This document shows, one piece after another, positions 11,710 through 23,082 of a DNA stretch of 64,000 bases (position 1 is the stretch's first letter; every line of letters starts with the position of its first letter). Where the stretch lies: contig JAXRKP010001087.1 in NCBI GenBank assembly GCA_037039925.1, positions 50,001 through 114,000 on the forward strand. Direction: 5' to 3'. The notes beneath the pieces are model-generated. The model saw nothing but the letters and a program-made list of their open reading frames with translations. It was not told where the DNA came from and did no database searches. Both the position numbers and the translations under genes were made by a program. The DNA comes from Doris montereyensis. Taxonomy: Eukaryota; Mollusca; Gastropoda; Nudibranchia; Dorididae.

Positions 11710-12874
11710 CCCTAGTAGCGATCCCCATTTCACTGGAAGTGACCTCCTGGGATGTGGGATTGCCACAGCCGCTTGAGTGGAAAAATTAGTGTGTGGCAAA
11801 GGGAAAAGCCAAGATTTTGACTAGGGTAGAAAAAGGGCTGTATAACTGTTATATAAGTGATACTAGACATATAAAACCATACATTTTCTGAAAGCTGATA
11901 ACATGAGGCATTAATATTTTGATATTAGACATAAATATAGCTCATTGGTTATTTGTCTTTAGACTAAGAAGGAAAAATGGGGATTTCTTCCTCTGATAAC
12001 TCCATTTTGACATCTAGGTCATTATGATTCGTTGATTCATGAATGAATGATATTTAACTAGGGCCACTGTTGTCAGTTTACATCACCAACTGTGTAACAA
12101 CATTCAGATCACTTAGATCAATGATCTTTATTGTGTTGACAAACAATGAAGCACTTAACAAAAGGGGGTGATTACACAGTGAACACTACTCAGTAAAGTG
12201 CATCACTTCGCCAATTGTTAACAAGGCCTCTAGGGACACTATGAGCTTAAAATAAACGATGTTTTCATTTGCTGTTACTTCACTATATACTTGAGCATTT
12301 ACTACGCATTTTACCTTAAAAGGACAATGGAATTTTCCATTACAAAAGGTCAGGGTTTATGCCCTATATATAGGGCCGTTGCTCTTCCCAGATAATCACA
12401 GTACGCCCTATATATAGGGCCGTGGCTCTTCCCAGATAAACAAGGTATGCCCTATATATAGGGCTGTGGCTCTTCCCAGATAATCACAGTATGCCCTATA
12501 TATAGGGCCGTGGCTCTTCCCAGATAATCAAGTATGCCCTATATATAGGGCCGTGGCTCTTCCCAGATAAACAAGTATGCCCTATATATAGGGCCGTTGC
12601 TCTTCCCAGATAATCACAGTACGCCCTATATATAGGGCCGTGGCTCTTCCCAGATAAACAAGGTATGCCCTATATATAGGGCCGTGGCTCTTCCCAGATA
12701 AACACGGTACGCCCTATATATAGGGCCGTGGCTCTTCCCAGTCAAACAAGGTATGCCCTATATAGGACCATGGCTCTTCCCAGTCAAACAAGGTCGCCCT
12801 ATATATAGGGCCATGGCTCTTTCAAAAAGTCAAACAAGGTATGCCCTATATATAGGGACGTGGCCTTTAGAGGG
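11710..12874. mobile_element. piggyBac-like non-autonomous element in TTAA
   Basis: An 1165-bp segment sits exactly between two TTAA tetranucleotides (11706-11709 and 12875-12878). Both ends begin CCCT when read inward (CCCTAGTAGCG left, CCCTCTAAAGG right). The flanks are two parts of one 42-bp tandem array, as expected if it inserted into a TTAA in the array. TTAA target sites and CCC-start ends are known for the piggyBac superfamily. No transposase is encoded. The right half is a palindrome-bearing tandem array. The inverted match is only about five bases, so the assignment is tentative. Confidence 0.6.
12361..12860. repeat. 44-bp tandem array with a 16-bp palindrome per unit
   Basis: About 12 units of about 44 bp. 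Each contains the perfect palindrome GCCCTATATATAGGGC followed by CGTGGCTCTTCCCAGATAA. The last units are degenerate (near 12755 the palindrome is shortened). The array forms the right half of the TTAA-flanked element. Confidence 0.92.
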
Positions 12875-12878
12875 TTAA

Positions 12879-12995
12879 TATTATATCAAGATACAATTGT
12901 CTCACTTAGATGGACTGCATTATTATATCAAAATTCAATTGTCTCCCTTAGATGGACTGAATTATTATATCAAGATACAATCTTTAATCTAAATC
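12879..12995 (+). repeat. 42-bp tandem array, right part
   Basis: Nearly three units of the array seen at 11431-11705, ending in a C run at 13021. Confidence 0.85.
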
Positions 12996-13363
12996 AACCA
13001 CACAGGACAAACTTGAGCAGTCCCCCCCCCCCCAACACCTGAAAATACTCATTAAAAACAAAAAGCCAACAAACAATGGATAAATAATAGTAAACAAAAC
13101 ATGAAAGGACCCACTGTAATCAAGTGAACTCATGAAATTCATGAAAGTAAACATTTACACAAAACATCTGCTCCCTTTCATATTTTCCCAGTCCTTCATC
13201 TTTAGGTCTCTGTGACCTCAAATATAACTTTGCTTCAGATTAAACCACGTGTTGGTCCTTTGCGGTTTATCCTGCATAATTTCAATATCTTTGGACATAC
13301 ATTTTAAGCTCTCCAATTATCAAATGAAAAACGAGACCAAAACAACAACACATAAAATCCAAC

Positions 13364-13455
13364 CTGCTCAAGAGGGGTGATTTGACAAGCGCACAACTGC
13401 CTGAGAGCATCACAGATGTTGTTGAAAGGAAGGCGGGCTAGTATGGTTGCAGTAC
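13364..13455 (-). CDS. TNPO3: TNPO3 exon 18 (31 residues)
   Basis: Codes GTATILARLPFNNICDALRQ and LCACQITPLEQ (human [20 protein letters not shown]). 92 nt, phase 1 to 0, acceptor GTCTAG, donor GTTGGA. Confidence 0.93.
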
Positions 13456-13559
13456 CTAGACATGAAAATGAAATGGGAAATATGAAATCAAGTGAAAAAA
13501 TAGACATCCACATTTATTAACATATGATTATTGTGCCTGAGAAAATAGCTCATATTTTG

Positions 13560-13690
13560 AAAATGTAACTTCCTTGGGAAAGGCACTTAACTTGTATTTT
13601 CCCCTCTCGACCCAGGTGCAAATGGGTACCAGCAACAGCTTGGAAGTAAACATTTGCCACGGACTAGTGACATGTCTAGGAGGTAATTAT
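13560..13690 (+). repeat. SINE fragment with a conserved core motif
   Basis: Contains TTGGGAAAGGCACTTAACTT, CTCGACCCAGGTGCAAATGG and GTACCAGCAACAGC. This core order occurs in SINE families described from molluscs and other invertebrates (Nin/Mesc-type core, from memory). No tRNA head is visible. A related copy lies at 21600-21800. Confidence 0.6.
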
Positions 13691-13699
13691 TAGTCGACT

Positions 13700-16299
13700 C
13701 CGGTTAATGGCAACATGGCGAAGGTGGAAAATTATTGTGATTATCCGAAGTTGAGATAAATCGGATTTTGCTGTGGGCCAAACATTTAGGGTCATTTCAC
13801 TTCTTGACGACTAGGTGTGTGTGTTGCAATAACTTTTGCATAGATAACTTTGCCCTCTGAGTTTCACGGACGCGACCATCAGGAACATTCTCATCTTTGT
13901 CAAAGTTGTGTGCCTTTAAACAGATACTACACAGTCAATGAAACAAACTGCAGTACCTCAGTTCATTGTTGATGTTGATAAATGATATCACTCGCTTTCA
14001 TTTGAATGGCCGGTCGTCGACTGCACACTTGGCTTATGAGCTTGGGAGAATCATGTAGAATGTACATACCACACTTCCCAGCTGTGAGTCATCGCTAGGC
14101 AAGGCCTATGACTGTCTAGACCCAAAATCAGTGCAAGACTATTGTATCATTACGATTGTTAGGTAATAACATAGAGATGTGAGCATTTTTGAGCAAAGTA
14201 AATTCAGAAGAAAAAAAGCAGACCAAAAATCTGAGGCAAGATGGCGGTGAGTCGTGACTGTTAATTCCATTTCTTGGGAAAAGTTGCGATTAACAGAGTT
14301 GTGATAAACCAGAGTCGGCTGTATCACCCATTCCGCTTCATGTTGAAACATCGGGATAAGCTTCAGCTCTATGGGCCATAAAGGCCTCGAAGAACTTAAA
14401 TTGCAATAAATATGAGCAACACTGCCATCAATGATTATTAGCATATCAAATTTGGTAATGACATGAGGCGGTGAGGTGCAAAAACTGATATTATGATGGG
14501 TTTTTGCAATCTTCTGAAGTGATTTTTTGCTTTCGAGATTGGGTTTTTGATTTTACTATGTATTTGAGTAACTGTCAAAATATACCCGTCCTATATCATT
14601 GAAAAATTAGTAGCATCCTTCAGTTTTGCCAAGCAAACGGCCGCCATCTTGGATTTTGACCCAATTTTCAAAATCTATTCCCTCTCTTATATATGAACAA
14701 ACTGAATATCAATGAGCACTCGATGTAATTGTTATCATAAAAAAGCTGACATCTCACTCAATGAGCAGGTTGTTATTAAAGCATGACGATGTAATTGTTA
14801 TCATAAAAAAGCTGACATCCCACTCAAGGTTGTTATTAAAGCATGGTTATTATTCTAATCCCACTCAATGAGCAGGTTACAATTCTAATCCAGCCCAACC
14901 TCAGCCAAAAAATATTTAGTAGGTCTAAAGTATCTCTAGATCTAGATCTAAGAGTAAGGAAGGATTTTCATAGTCAGCAAACTCTTTAATATGCACTAAC
15001 TAAGAGATCTAGAGATTGACCTGATGAAAAAGAAAAAGAAAAAAAAATTAAGCTCAATCTAGAAAAATTTTAGCATTTCAGCAGTGGACTGGGGCAATGG
15101 GCAAATGGCGGCGATTTCCCCCGGACTTTGTGGGTTACTGAAAAATATGGGGTTCGCAGCAATCACATTTGAATTGTGTTCAAAGAAAGACTATTTTTGA
15201 AATTAAAAATATGCCTAAAACATACACAGGTAATACTCAAAAGTGGTATTGAAATTTGAGCATTATCTGTTCAGCGGTTTGAGAGCCCATTCTGACTGGA
15301 TGAAAACCATATGTCGTAAAGTTATAAAATATATATAGATAAAATCACTCAAAACCTGTGCAGATTGTTTTTTCCCCATTCAATACCTAAAGAATGACGT
15401 CATTTTTTAAAGATGTTATGGAAAGTTTTTTAAAAAATGAATTTTTGAAAATAGCATACATCGTTTATAGGCAAAAATGGTATTTTTAATTAATTTATTA
15501 ATTTTTCTCTCAAAAAGCTTACAAGATATAAAAAAAAATCTGAAGTCATTCTATTAACATTAATGAGAGGTGTGCGAAATTATACAAATCGGTCGGTAAA
15601 TGACGGAGGAGATAGAATTTTAGTGGGGAAAACTACATTTCGAAAAAATGTAAGTAAAGAAATGAAAAGAAACAACATAAAGCAAACGCTTCAGACGGGT
15701 TGCCCTTCTTTTAGCAGCCCTCTTACTCTTTCGGCAGTTTCTGGCATTGTTATTAATGTAAAGAGGGTTGTGAAACTAGGTTCAGATGTGCATTGCTGTG
15801 AAAACAGTCGTAAAAATGACGAATCGTTTTCACCCCCCCCCTCTATTACTATACTTGTGAGCGTGTTAACATACATGTGACGCTGGCCTTCATCTCCTAT
15901 GTGACAAAGCACTTGGCCGATCAATGCACTGTGTTCCTCAAGCCAAGCAAAAGGACTGTGTTGCCACATTGGCGATCAGCCACCGCTAGAGGAGTTTTCA
16001 GTGCCAATCTTCTCAGTCAGTGTTAGGGTAATTAACGTACAATTTTTGGCTGTTTTTACCTACCCTCACATACAAAATATTTTGTAAACAAAAATATATA
16101 CGTCAGATGGACATTTTTTTGCCATAAGCTTGAAGATAAATGACCGTTCTACCCGAATATGCAAACAACAGAAAGTCTTGGCTCCAAACTCGCCAATCCA
16201 GAGAGAGACAGAGACAGACAGAAACAAAGAGAGAGAGAGAGACACACACACATCTAGGTAAACAGAGTGAAGTAAAGGAAATAACTGACAGCAAGTTAC
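13700..16299. other. Intron between exons 17 and 18, mostly unrecognised
   Basis: AT-rich intron with no convincing gene. Short direct repeats at 14720-14870 share GATGTAATTGTTATCATAAA and AAGCTGACATC, and a TCTAGATCTAGATC palindrome lies near 14936. The open frames at 15563-15969 and 16066-16394 have no family resemblance, apart from the exon 17 bases at 16300 onward. Confidence 0.6.
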
Positions 16300-16490
16300 C
16301 TTTCAAAAGCCCTACAGCAGCATCAGATGACAGATTGAAATTTTCCATTGACTGTACTATGTGCATGAGGCCACTGAAATGCTCTGTCATTTGATCACGA
16401 CACTGTGTGGAAATATTTTGGAGGGAGTTGGCAGCAATGGAGGCTAGAACAGGCTGCTGGAGACCACCTAGAAATACTGTAACACAGAAT
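16300..16490 (-). CDS. TNPO3: TNPO3 exon 17 (about 64 residues; frameshift or alternative acceptor)
   Basis: From acceptor CCTCAG at 16491 the exon codes DSVLQYF (human DPVLGYL) but then meets TAG; one missing base near 16471-16474 restores GGLQQPVLASIAANSLQNI and on to SSDAAVGLLKG. A second acceptor (TTTCTAG, exon start 16467) would bypass the shift and keep frame while losing about 8 residues. 191 nt against 192 expected. Donor GTAACT, phase 1. Confidence 0.88.
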
Positions 16491-16989
16491 CTGAGGAAAC
16501 AAACCAGGTGATAAACAAATAAATTATGTAAACATCAAATCTGTCTCTCTCCCTCTCTCTCCTGTCTGTCTATCTGTCTGTCTGTCTGTCTCTCACTCTC
16601 TCTCCAAATGCATAAACCTATGAATACTGAGGAAGGCATTTTTACCAAAAAGTACAATCCGTTTATTGCACTAGTGGATGGAGCAGTTCATTCTCTTCAC
16701 ATTGATACCATAACAAAGGTTTAGTATCGGTTCTTTCATTTTATATGATTTTTTTAGAAATGATACCGGCTAACCTTCAACACATTTTTTGTACCATAAA
16801 AGCCGGAAATTTTGTCTAAAGCATAACAAGTTGGTACTCATGAGTATTTGAAATAGGGTCAACACGAAGTATTTGATAGCCACTCGAGGTCGTATGATGT
16901 TTCAAAGTATCATATTATTCTTTTATAGGTTTATATGCCTTTTGGCATTCAAATAACGGAAAAAAAAAATTGCTAAAAATGCGATTTTC

Positions 16990-17480
16990 TCAAAATGTTA
17001 CCTTTTGACGGTGATATGCAATCTATTTTTTAATTCATTGTCCGATTGCCCCAAATTTGGTATATAACATCTATAATGCAAACAAAATTTCAGCCAGTAG
17101 CGATTTTGATATCTCTTCAAATTTTTGCAAAAGGAATTTTGTTGTCATTAAATTTAACAAAAATTGGAAAGGTTGCTATATGCATTTTCAAAAAATTCAT
17201 AACATCAAAACTATTTAATTTATCACAATAAGCTACTGGGTGCGGCTAGATATTGAACAGAATAATGTGCGTGCAAAGTTATAGCCACGGTTGTTCATAA
17301 CTGAAAAAGCCTATTTGAAATGAAGTTGTAGGTATTTTCCCACTGAAGATAACGATGTTCCGATGGCAACCATTCGATACATTTTTTTAAATAGATTTTT
17401 TTCAGCTTATTTAGACGTGCGAGCACAATTGTAGAAGTTACAATTGTTTATATCAAATAATAATAAAAAAACATGTTCAG
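16990..17480 (-). repeat. Dispersed repeat, right member of an inverted pair
   Basis: Reverse complement of 7358-7835 with scattered substitutions and small indels. The pair is about 9.2 kb apart in the same gene. Confidence 0.8.
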
Positions 17481-17489
17481 GACTTGTCC

Positions 17490-18085
17490 TAAACACTAGA
17501 AAATATTTGCTACTACACTAGAAAATATTGGCTATTACAGTACAATTTTTGCTCATACACCATAAAAATTTAGCTACTTCAGTAGAATATATTAGCTTCT
17601 ATACTATAAAATATTTGCACTATTAGCGACTACACTATGAAATATTTGCTACTACATTGGATAATATTTGCTACTTACACTATAACAGATTTGCTAATAC
17701 ACTAAAACAGTTTTTGCTACTACACTAGAAAATATTTGCTTCTAGACTAGAAAATATTGGCTATTACACTACAAATTTTTTTCTACTACACTAATTGCTA
17801 CTTCACTCCGATAATATTTGCTATTACTACTATACTACATAATATTTGCTACTACGCCAGATAGCATTTGCTAATACATTAAAAAAACTGGCTACTTCAC
17901 AAAACATATGCTACAACACTAGACAATATTTGGTACTACACTAAAAACAATTTGCTAATACATTAGAAATCTTTTGCTACTACACTGGAAAACATTTTCA
18001 ACTACACTAGACAATAATCGCTACTACACTAGACAATATTTGCTACTATATTAGCAAATATTTACTACTACAGTAGGAAATATTT
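17490..18085. repeat. Degenerate minisatellite (CTACTACACTAGAAAATATTTG)
   Basis: Roughly 22-34-bp units around GCTACTACACTAGA and AATATTT, repeated irregularly about 20 times, ending about 40 bp downstream of exon 16 of TNPO3 in transcript order. Confidence 0.85.
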
Positions 18086-18125
18086 AAAGTGTGTTTGAGG
18101 TGGGAAAATGGAGAATGTAACTGAC

Positions 18126-18265
18126 CTAGAAACTGCGGATGCCGTTCTATCCACTCTGACAGTTCTCCAAGCAGCTGTATACTAGTGTAGCGTACAGCCA
18201 CGTGGGTTTCACTTGGAAGGGCTAGGATGGACTGAACAACCTGGGGCACAATCTCATTTTCATCT
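18126..18265 (-). CDS. TNPO3: TNPO3 exon 16 (46 residues)
   Basis: Codes LPSETHVAVRYTSIQLLGEL and SEWIERHPQFL (human [31 protein letters not shown]). 140 nt, starting at codon position 3 and ending after codon position 1. Acceptor TCACAG, donor GTCAGT. The intron just downstream is a degenerate tandem repeat. Confidence 0.95.
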
Positions 18266-19113
18266 CTGTGACAAAATCAAGACAAATACGTACTGATGGG
18301 TTCACACTCAAAGAAAGCAGTAATTTGATATAAAATTTTCAAATTAACTGAGGGTTTCCATAATATCAATCTTCTTGATCTCATTATTACTCAACCAATA
18401 TTAGCGCTGATTACGCCTAATGTGAAAATTCCATTTGTCCAGCCATTGTCTGACAAAGGCAATCTTGCAAGTTATAAAGAACTTGTTTTATGATTGTTCT
18501 GTTCTCTTCTCAAAATTGAAGAAGAAAAAAGAAAAGAAAAAACAAGATAAAACAAAAAATAAAATAAAAAGGACAAGTACTGTAAAATTCACAAAAAAGA
18601 GACTTTCTGATAGAGCTGTACAGATGAGCCAGTAGTGATTTCCTCAAATCTAATATAACAAATTATGTCACAATCAAATAAATAATCCACATCCACCATC
18701 ACTCTCCAGCATTTCAAATCAAAACATCAAACCATTATGGAAGGCCTGTTTTAATCAAGTGTTGCAAGACAAGATAAAAATAAAAATAAATCTTTCTTTT
18801 ACCAGATTGACCCCCCCCTCGTCTTCCTACGTTGATTCTATATAGAAATTATGTTACCATGTGTTTTATAATGGAAATAATTTTCTTCTTTTTTCTTTAC
18901 TTCTCTTTTTGTTTCATCCTGTATTATAATGTAATAAGTCACAAGTGAAAGATAGAGAGATTGGAAAATGAAGGTGATTCACCAATGCCACATTGAGAAA
19001 CATACATTGGAAGTTTAAAATTATCTTATGGTCCGATCTTTATAAATCCAGCCAAAATTATCCAGTAAGACCAAATGTAAATCCTGGCTCTTCCTGCTAA
19101 CATGTCAACTCAC

Positions 19114-19206
19114 GGTAAAATATTTTTGCAACAGCCGTCATCATAAACAACGAGCTTCTGACACGGCCCACGACTGGGTTTTGGGAGATTTCAAATTCTC
19201 AAACAT
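19114..19206 (-). CDS. TNPO3: TNPO3 exon 15 (about 32 residues; two bases short)
   Basis: Codes MFENLKSPKTQSWAVSEA, then LFMMTAVAK in a shifted frame, then ILP (human [20 protein letters not shown]). 93 nt against 95 required by neighbouring phases. One base is missing next to 19151 and one in the A run (T run 19123-19127 on +). Read raw, the frame stops at TGA. Acceptor TTGCAG, donor GTGAGT. Confidence 0.87.
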
Positions 19207-19672
19207 CTGCAAACACAAATGGAAAGTTTCAACGTTACACAGTAGAATTAGACAAAGAGGCAAGTGAAAACATGATGATGAAATGACAACATTTCAGGTT
19301 CGACATTTATGTGCCATTCATATCAAAGACTGAGGAAAAGAAAGCAAATTCATATCTTTACAAATTCTACTTGCAAATAATCAAATCAACATTATTATTT
19401 GGGGATATGACATGACCACCAGTCCAATACAAGATCAAGAAATGTCTCTCTTCAGATGTCACCAAGGAAACAAACAAAACAATCAATCTTTTTGAATGGT
19501 TCAATAATATTTAGATACGCACTGACATCAGCTGATAAAAGTGGGACAATTTTTTTTTTAATCAATTAAAAATAGCTATAAGCAAAGCAAACAACCAAAC
19601 AGACATGACAGAGTTAATTTCATGCCTTCTGGTGAGCATGATCGATAACGAAAAGAAATAATTTGAACATAC

Positions 19673-19780
19673 TTGTACAAAACATGATGAAGACCCAGCA
19701 ATAAAAACAACATCCTTGATAAGATCTGACACCCTAATGCGGAAATCGCCAAAGTCTCCACTTTCATCTGGAACACCTTC
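19673..19780 (-). CDS. TNPO3: TNPO3 exon 14 (36 residues)
   Basis: Codes EGVPDESGDFGDFRIRVSDL followed by IKDVVFIAGSSSCFVQ, very close to human [20 protein letters not shown]. 108 nt, phase 0 at both ends, acceptor CCCCAG, donor GTATGT. Confidence 0.96.
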
Positions 19781-20039
19781 CTGGGGAATCAGAAATAAGA
19801 CAAATAGTACTCTGTTAAATAATGCATGCATAACCTTCTTCACTACATATTCTTAGGACCACCTTTTCAGATCATATGCAGGACACATAAAGAAATTTAA
19901 AACAGAAGAACAAGTGACAATCCGCTGAATATTACTTAGTGCAGAATAGTCATTAAACATTAAAAAAAAAAAAAACACCTATGAAAAAATAAACAATAAA
20001 ACAAATCTTAAGTCCCATACTAAGAAGAAAAGTTCAGAT

Positions 20040-20235
20040 TTTTGTTTCTAGGCATACGTCGTAATGTGGTAGCTTGATTTCCACACATTCTACTTCTCTG
20101 CCAAGTCTGAATAGGCCTACCCACCCATTTCGCTGATGGGTCAACAGGAGGGCCAGAAAAATTTCCCATACTGGGAATCGACCTCAAATCTCTGAGTGGT
20201 AGCCAGACGCTTTACCAACTGAGCTACCAGTGTCT
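20040..20235 (-). repeat. tRNA-headed SINE, copy 2
   Basis: The minus strand starts with ACTGGTAGCTCAGTTGGTAA (good A box), then GAGGTCGATTCCCAG (B box), then a body with TTGACCCATCAGCGAAATGG. It is the best-preserved member of the family in the window. Confidence 0.78.
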
Positions 20236-20299
20236 CATTTCAACACACACACACACACAAGACAAACCAGAATAGAAAATCCCCAAACCATGCACTCAC

Positions 20300-20447
20300 A
20301 TGATCTTCATCCATCTGGCAGTGCTGACACAGAGCCAGGACCAGGTTCTGTATGTACGGCTTGAACATATCCGTTAACGGCTGCTCATTTCGCTGGTACA
20401 AATCTTCAGAAAGGCGGTACCAAAAAGTTAAATGTGATTTCCCCAAC
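20300..20447 (-). CDS. TNPO3: TNPO3 exon 13 (49 residues; one extra T)
   Basis: Codes VGEITFNF, then, after removing one T from the five-T run at 20422-20426, WYRLSEDLYQ and on to LALCQHCQMDEDH (human VVEISFNFWYRLGEHLY...HCQLEPDH). 148 nt against 147 expected. Acceptor GTGCAG, donor GTGAGT. Confidence 0.92.
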
Positions 20448-21113
20448 CTGCACAGAAAAAGAAAATTGAAATCAGTTGGGCACATAACTTGTAAGGCTTA
20501 AAAATGATAAATTTGATGAAATGAAAATTAGTGAACAAAATTATCAATGCCTGAAAAATTGATTCAACTTAAAATGAAGACGAATGCAATATTTAAAAAG
20601 GTTCTGTGTGTTTTATAGCCTTTGCCGCTGTATTTTCAGACTCACTTGTGTATTCAAACAGCCTACGACTTTTGACGTAACCACTTAACATCATTGAAGT
20701 GACATGCAAAAACTGATTACAAATATACGGTCTTCTGAGTGATCATCTTGTGAGGGATTAACAAAATCAAAAACCAATCAGAGACAACACTTATAATGAA
20801 GGGGAAAAAATTCCCAAGGAGAAGCAAAGTTTCCACAGATACGTAAATTAAGCCGTACAGATAGCAATAGACAAGGATTGACTTTTGTCTTAAAATACAT
20901 TGGTATCTGAAGGTCTTCAACAGAAAGACAAAATTTGGTATGCAAGCATCAGGGGGAGCCAGTTATTCTCTTGAAAGAAAAAGATCTCTAAAGGTTTAAA
21001 TTAAAGCTAACAGAAATAAATCTTAATTCTGATGGGTTAAATGAAAGTTAACAGAAATAAATCTCAACTCTTAAGGATTAAATTAAAGCTAACGGGAAAT
21101 AACACATACAAAC

Positions 21114-21176
21114 CTCATATAAATGATGATTAACACACAACAGCAACAGATCAAGCAGTTGAAACGTCCCAAGGCC
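21114..21176 (-). CDS. TNPO3: TNPO3 exon 12 (21 residues)
   Basis: Codes GLGTFQLLDLLLLCVNHHLY plus E, aligned with human [20 protein letters not shown]. 63 nt, phase 0 at both ends, acceptor CTGCAG, donor GTTTGT. Confidence 0.93.
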
Positions 21177-21599
21177 CTGCAGAGATAAACATGGGGACAG
21201 CCTTTAGTTAATCAAACCGTTAATCTAAAACTGAAAATCAAATGGTACCTTTGTTTCCTTTGTCATTATCAACAAAGTATTTATCATGGTGCAGTTAGAA
21301 TAGACAGATAGACGGTTGTAAGTAGTCGTATCGTGTTCCCCTCTAATTTTTTGTAGTCTGTGTGCGCACATTTTTGTTTTGTGCATGCTGTCGTTTTCAT
21401 GGGTGTGCGTAGACATTTCTCAAATGGGCGCACCTTTTTCCCTGTGTGCAAAGCTTAGAGGAAACATTGGTCGTCATGGACAATTTTTCAGTCAGTGTCC
21501 AAGGAAAATTCATTGGATAAGCAGCCACCACATGGTTGTTACATCGTCTCTTGAAAACATTCCCCTTCCCCCCTCCCCATGGGGCCTATATGGTATTGT

Positions 21600-21800
21600 G
21601 GTGGCATAAGTAGTTTTTGTGTGTAAGCTGCTGTCCTGAGTTCAAACCCTGACAATATTTGGTCCCATATCATCATGCGCACTGGGAAAGACGCTTACTA
21701 TTCAGTTGTCCGATCAACACCGAAGTAAATGGGTACCAGTATCAACTAGGAGTTATACCTGCCACAGACAACGCACGTCATATCATCTGTTTCATTTCAT
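21600..21800 (+). repeat. SINE copy with tRNA-like head and conserved core
   Basis: The head has GAGTTCAAACCC (B box) near 21640. The core has CACTGGGAAAGACGCTTACT and GTAAATGGGTACCAG, related to the fragment at 13560. Confidence 0.6.
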
Positions 21801-21894
21801 GCCACAGAAGCCCACATGAGCAATGGTTCTCTTGTCCGAAACAGCTTTGACTGAATGTTACATGGTTTTGTGAGGCTCTTTCCTGAGTTTAGGC

Positions 21895-22135
21895 TAATCA
21901 GGATCAGAATCCTAGTTTCTTTTCTACATACATGATACAGCATAATATGGTAGTTTGCCCTTGCTTTTCACATCAACTTTACTTTCACCAAATCTGAAAT
22001 GATCTAGCCACCTATTGCATTGCTCGTCAACAAGAAGGCCAGACAAGTGTGCCCAGACTGGGAATTGAACTTGCGCTTCCTGGGTGGTAGGTAGTTAAAT
22101 AACCTACAGATTGAAGTACTAGCGCCTCTCTTTCA
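21895..22135 (-). repeat. tRNA-headed SINE, copy 3
   Basis: The body shares CAGCATAATATGGTAGTTTG and TCTGAAATGATCTAGCCACC with the copies at 6540 and 20040. The head, with B-box-like AAGTTCAATTCCC, is toward 22135. Confidence 0.68.
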
Positions 22136-22339
22136 CGTGTAAAGTATTTTATTTTTTAAAAAGCTCATTGTCATTGGGTTTATTTTTGGTGAAAACAAAT
22201 GTCCTTAGAAAACAGGGTCAGATCTGCATAAGAATAAGAGCTAAATGTTATGTCACGAAGAGAGGACACCAGGAGATGATGAATCAATGAGAATGAAAAG
22301 TTGAAAGAAAACAAAGTGAAAAGACATTATCATATTTAC

Positions 22340-22415
22340 CTGATTTGGTGTGGCCATGACGACTTCAAAAAGAGACTCACTGAGCTCAGTAAATATTCTG
22401 CAATAATTCAGGCAC
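22340..22415 (-). CDS. TNPO3: TNPO3 exon 11 (25 residues)
   Basis: The first base completes Lys. It then codes [20 protein letters not shown] and ATPNQ (human [20 protein letters not shown]). 76 nt, ends in phase 0, acceptor CCTAAG, donor GTAAAT. Confidence 0.95.
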
Positions 22416-22979
22416 CTTAGGAAAATAAAAAAAGCAAAACAAAGACTCCTCTTCACATTTCTGAACTTTTTTCTTGTGCAAGGGAAAAATGACAGACAAA
22501 ATCTGTCCGGCTTCATCAAAGTAACCAAACAGTCAAAGTAAAATGAGAGCCAAAAAATGGTCACCTTTCTTAACTCATTCCTGGTTAATGCCATGATTTA
22601 AAGAAAAACAAATTGTGTACGAAAGATTTTGCTTAATCGCTTTCATACTTCAAGAGATAGTGTACTGTTGATAGACAAGATAGTATAATTTCATATATTT
22701 TTTTAATCTACATACTTTATTATTGAAATACGCAATACTACCCAAAGCAAAAGTAAATTACTCTGTGAAAAAAACTCAATTTTCAACCATTGGCGGGGCT
22801 TCAACCAATGACCTTTGGGTTGTGGGGCTGACAGTGACACCTTGCCTCTGGATAACCGAGTCCCCCACTTGATCTGACAATCTTGCTATAACATTTCAAT
22901 CTGATAACCTTGATAAAAACAATACAATCATTCCCATCAGCTTCAAAATGTTAAATTTCTCAGGTTTTGAACAACTCAC

Positions 22980-23082
22980 TTGTCTGACTCCTCCTCTTTG
23001 TCAGCCTGGTGATAGGCGGGGAACTAAACGTCATTACACCTTGGAATAATTTCTGAATAAGATCATGATACTTTTCTAAATC
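22980..23082 (-). CDS. TNPO3: TNPO3 exon 10 (about 35 residues; one base short)
   Basis: Codes DLEKYHDLIQKLFQGVMTFS; after one missing C in the run at 23017-23021 (+ strand G run) it continues PAYHQADKEEESD. Human has [20 protein letters not shown]. Length 103 where 104 is required for the phase-2 end that joins exon 11. Acceptor TTTCAG, donor GTGAGT. Confidence 0.88.

Noticed and set aside
11431..12995. Regular repeats with similar spacing, considered as a CRISPR array
   Set aside because: Units are contiguous tandem copies without unique spacers, and the genome is eukaryotic with introns.
20180..20235. Possible tRNA gene (good A and B boxes)
   Set aside because: No foldable acceptor stem, and the downstream body is shared with other copies, so it is a SINE head.
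22780..22870. tRNA-like segment with B-box-like TGGTTGAAGCCC
   Set aside because: Too diverged and lacks the shared SINE body; not supported as a separate feature.
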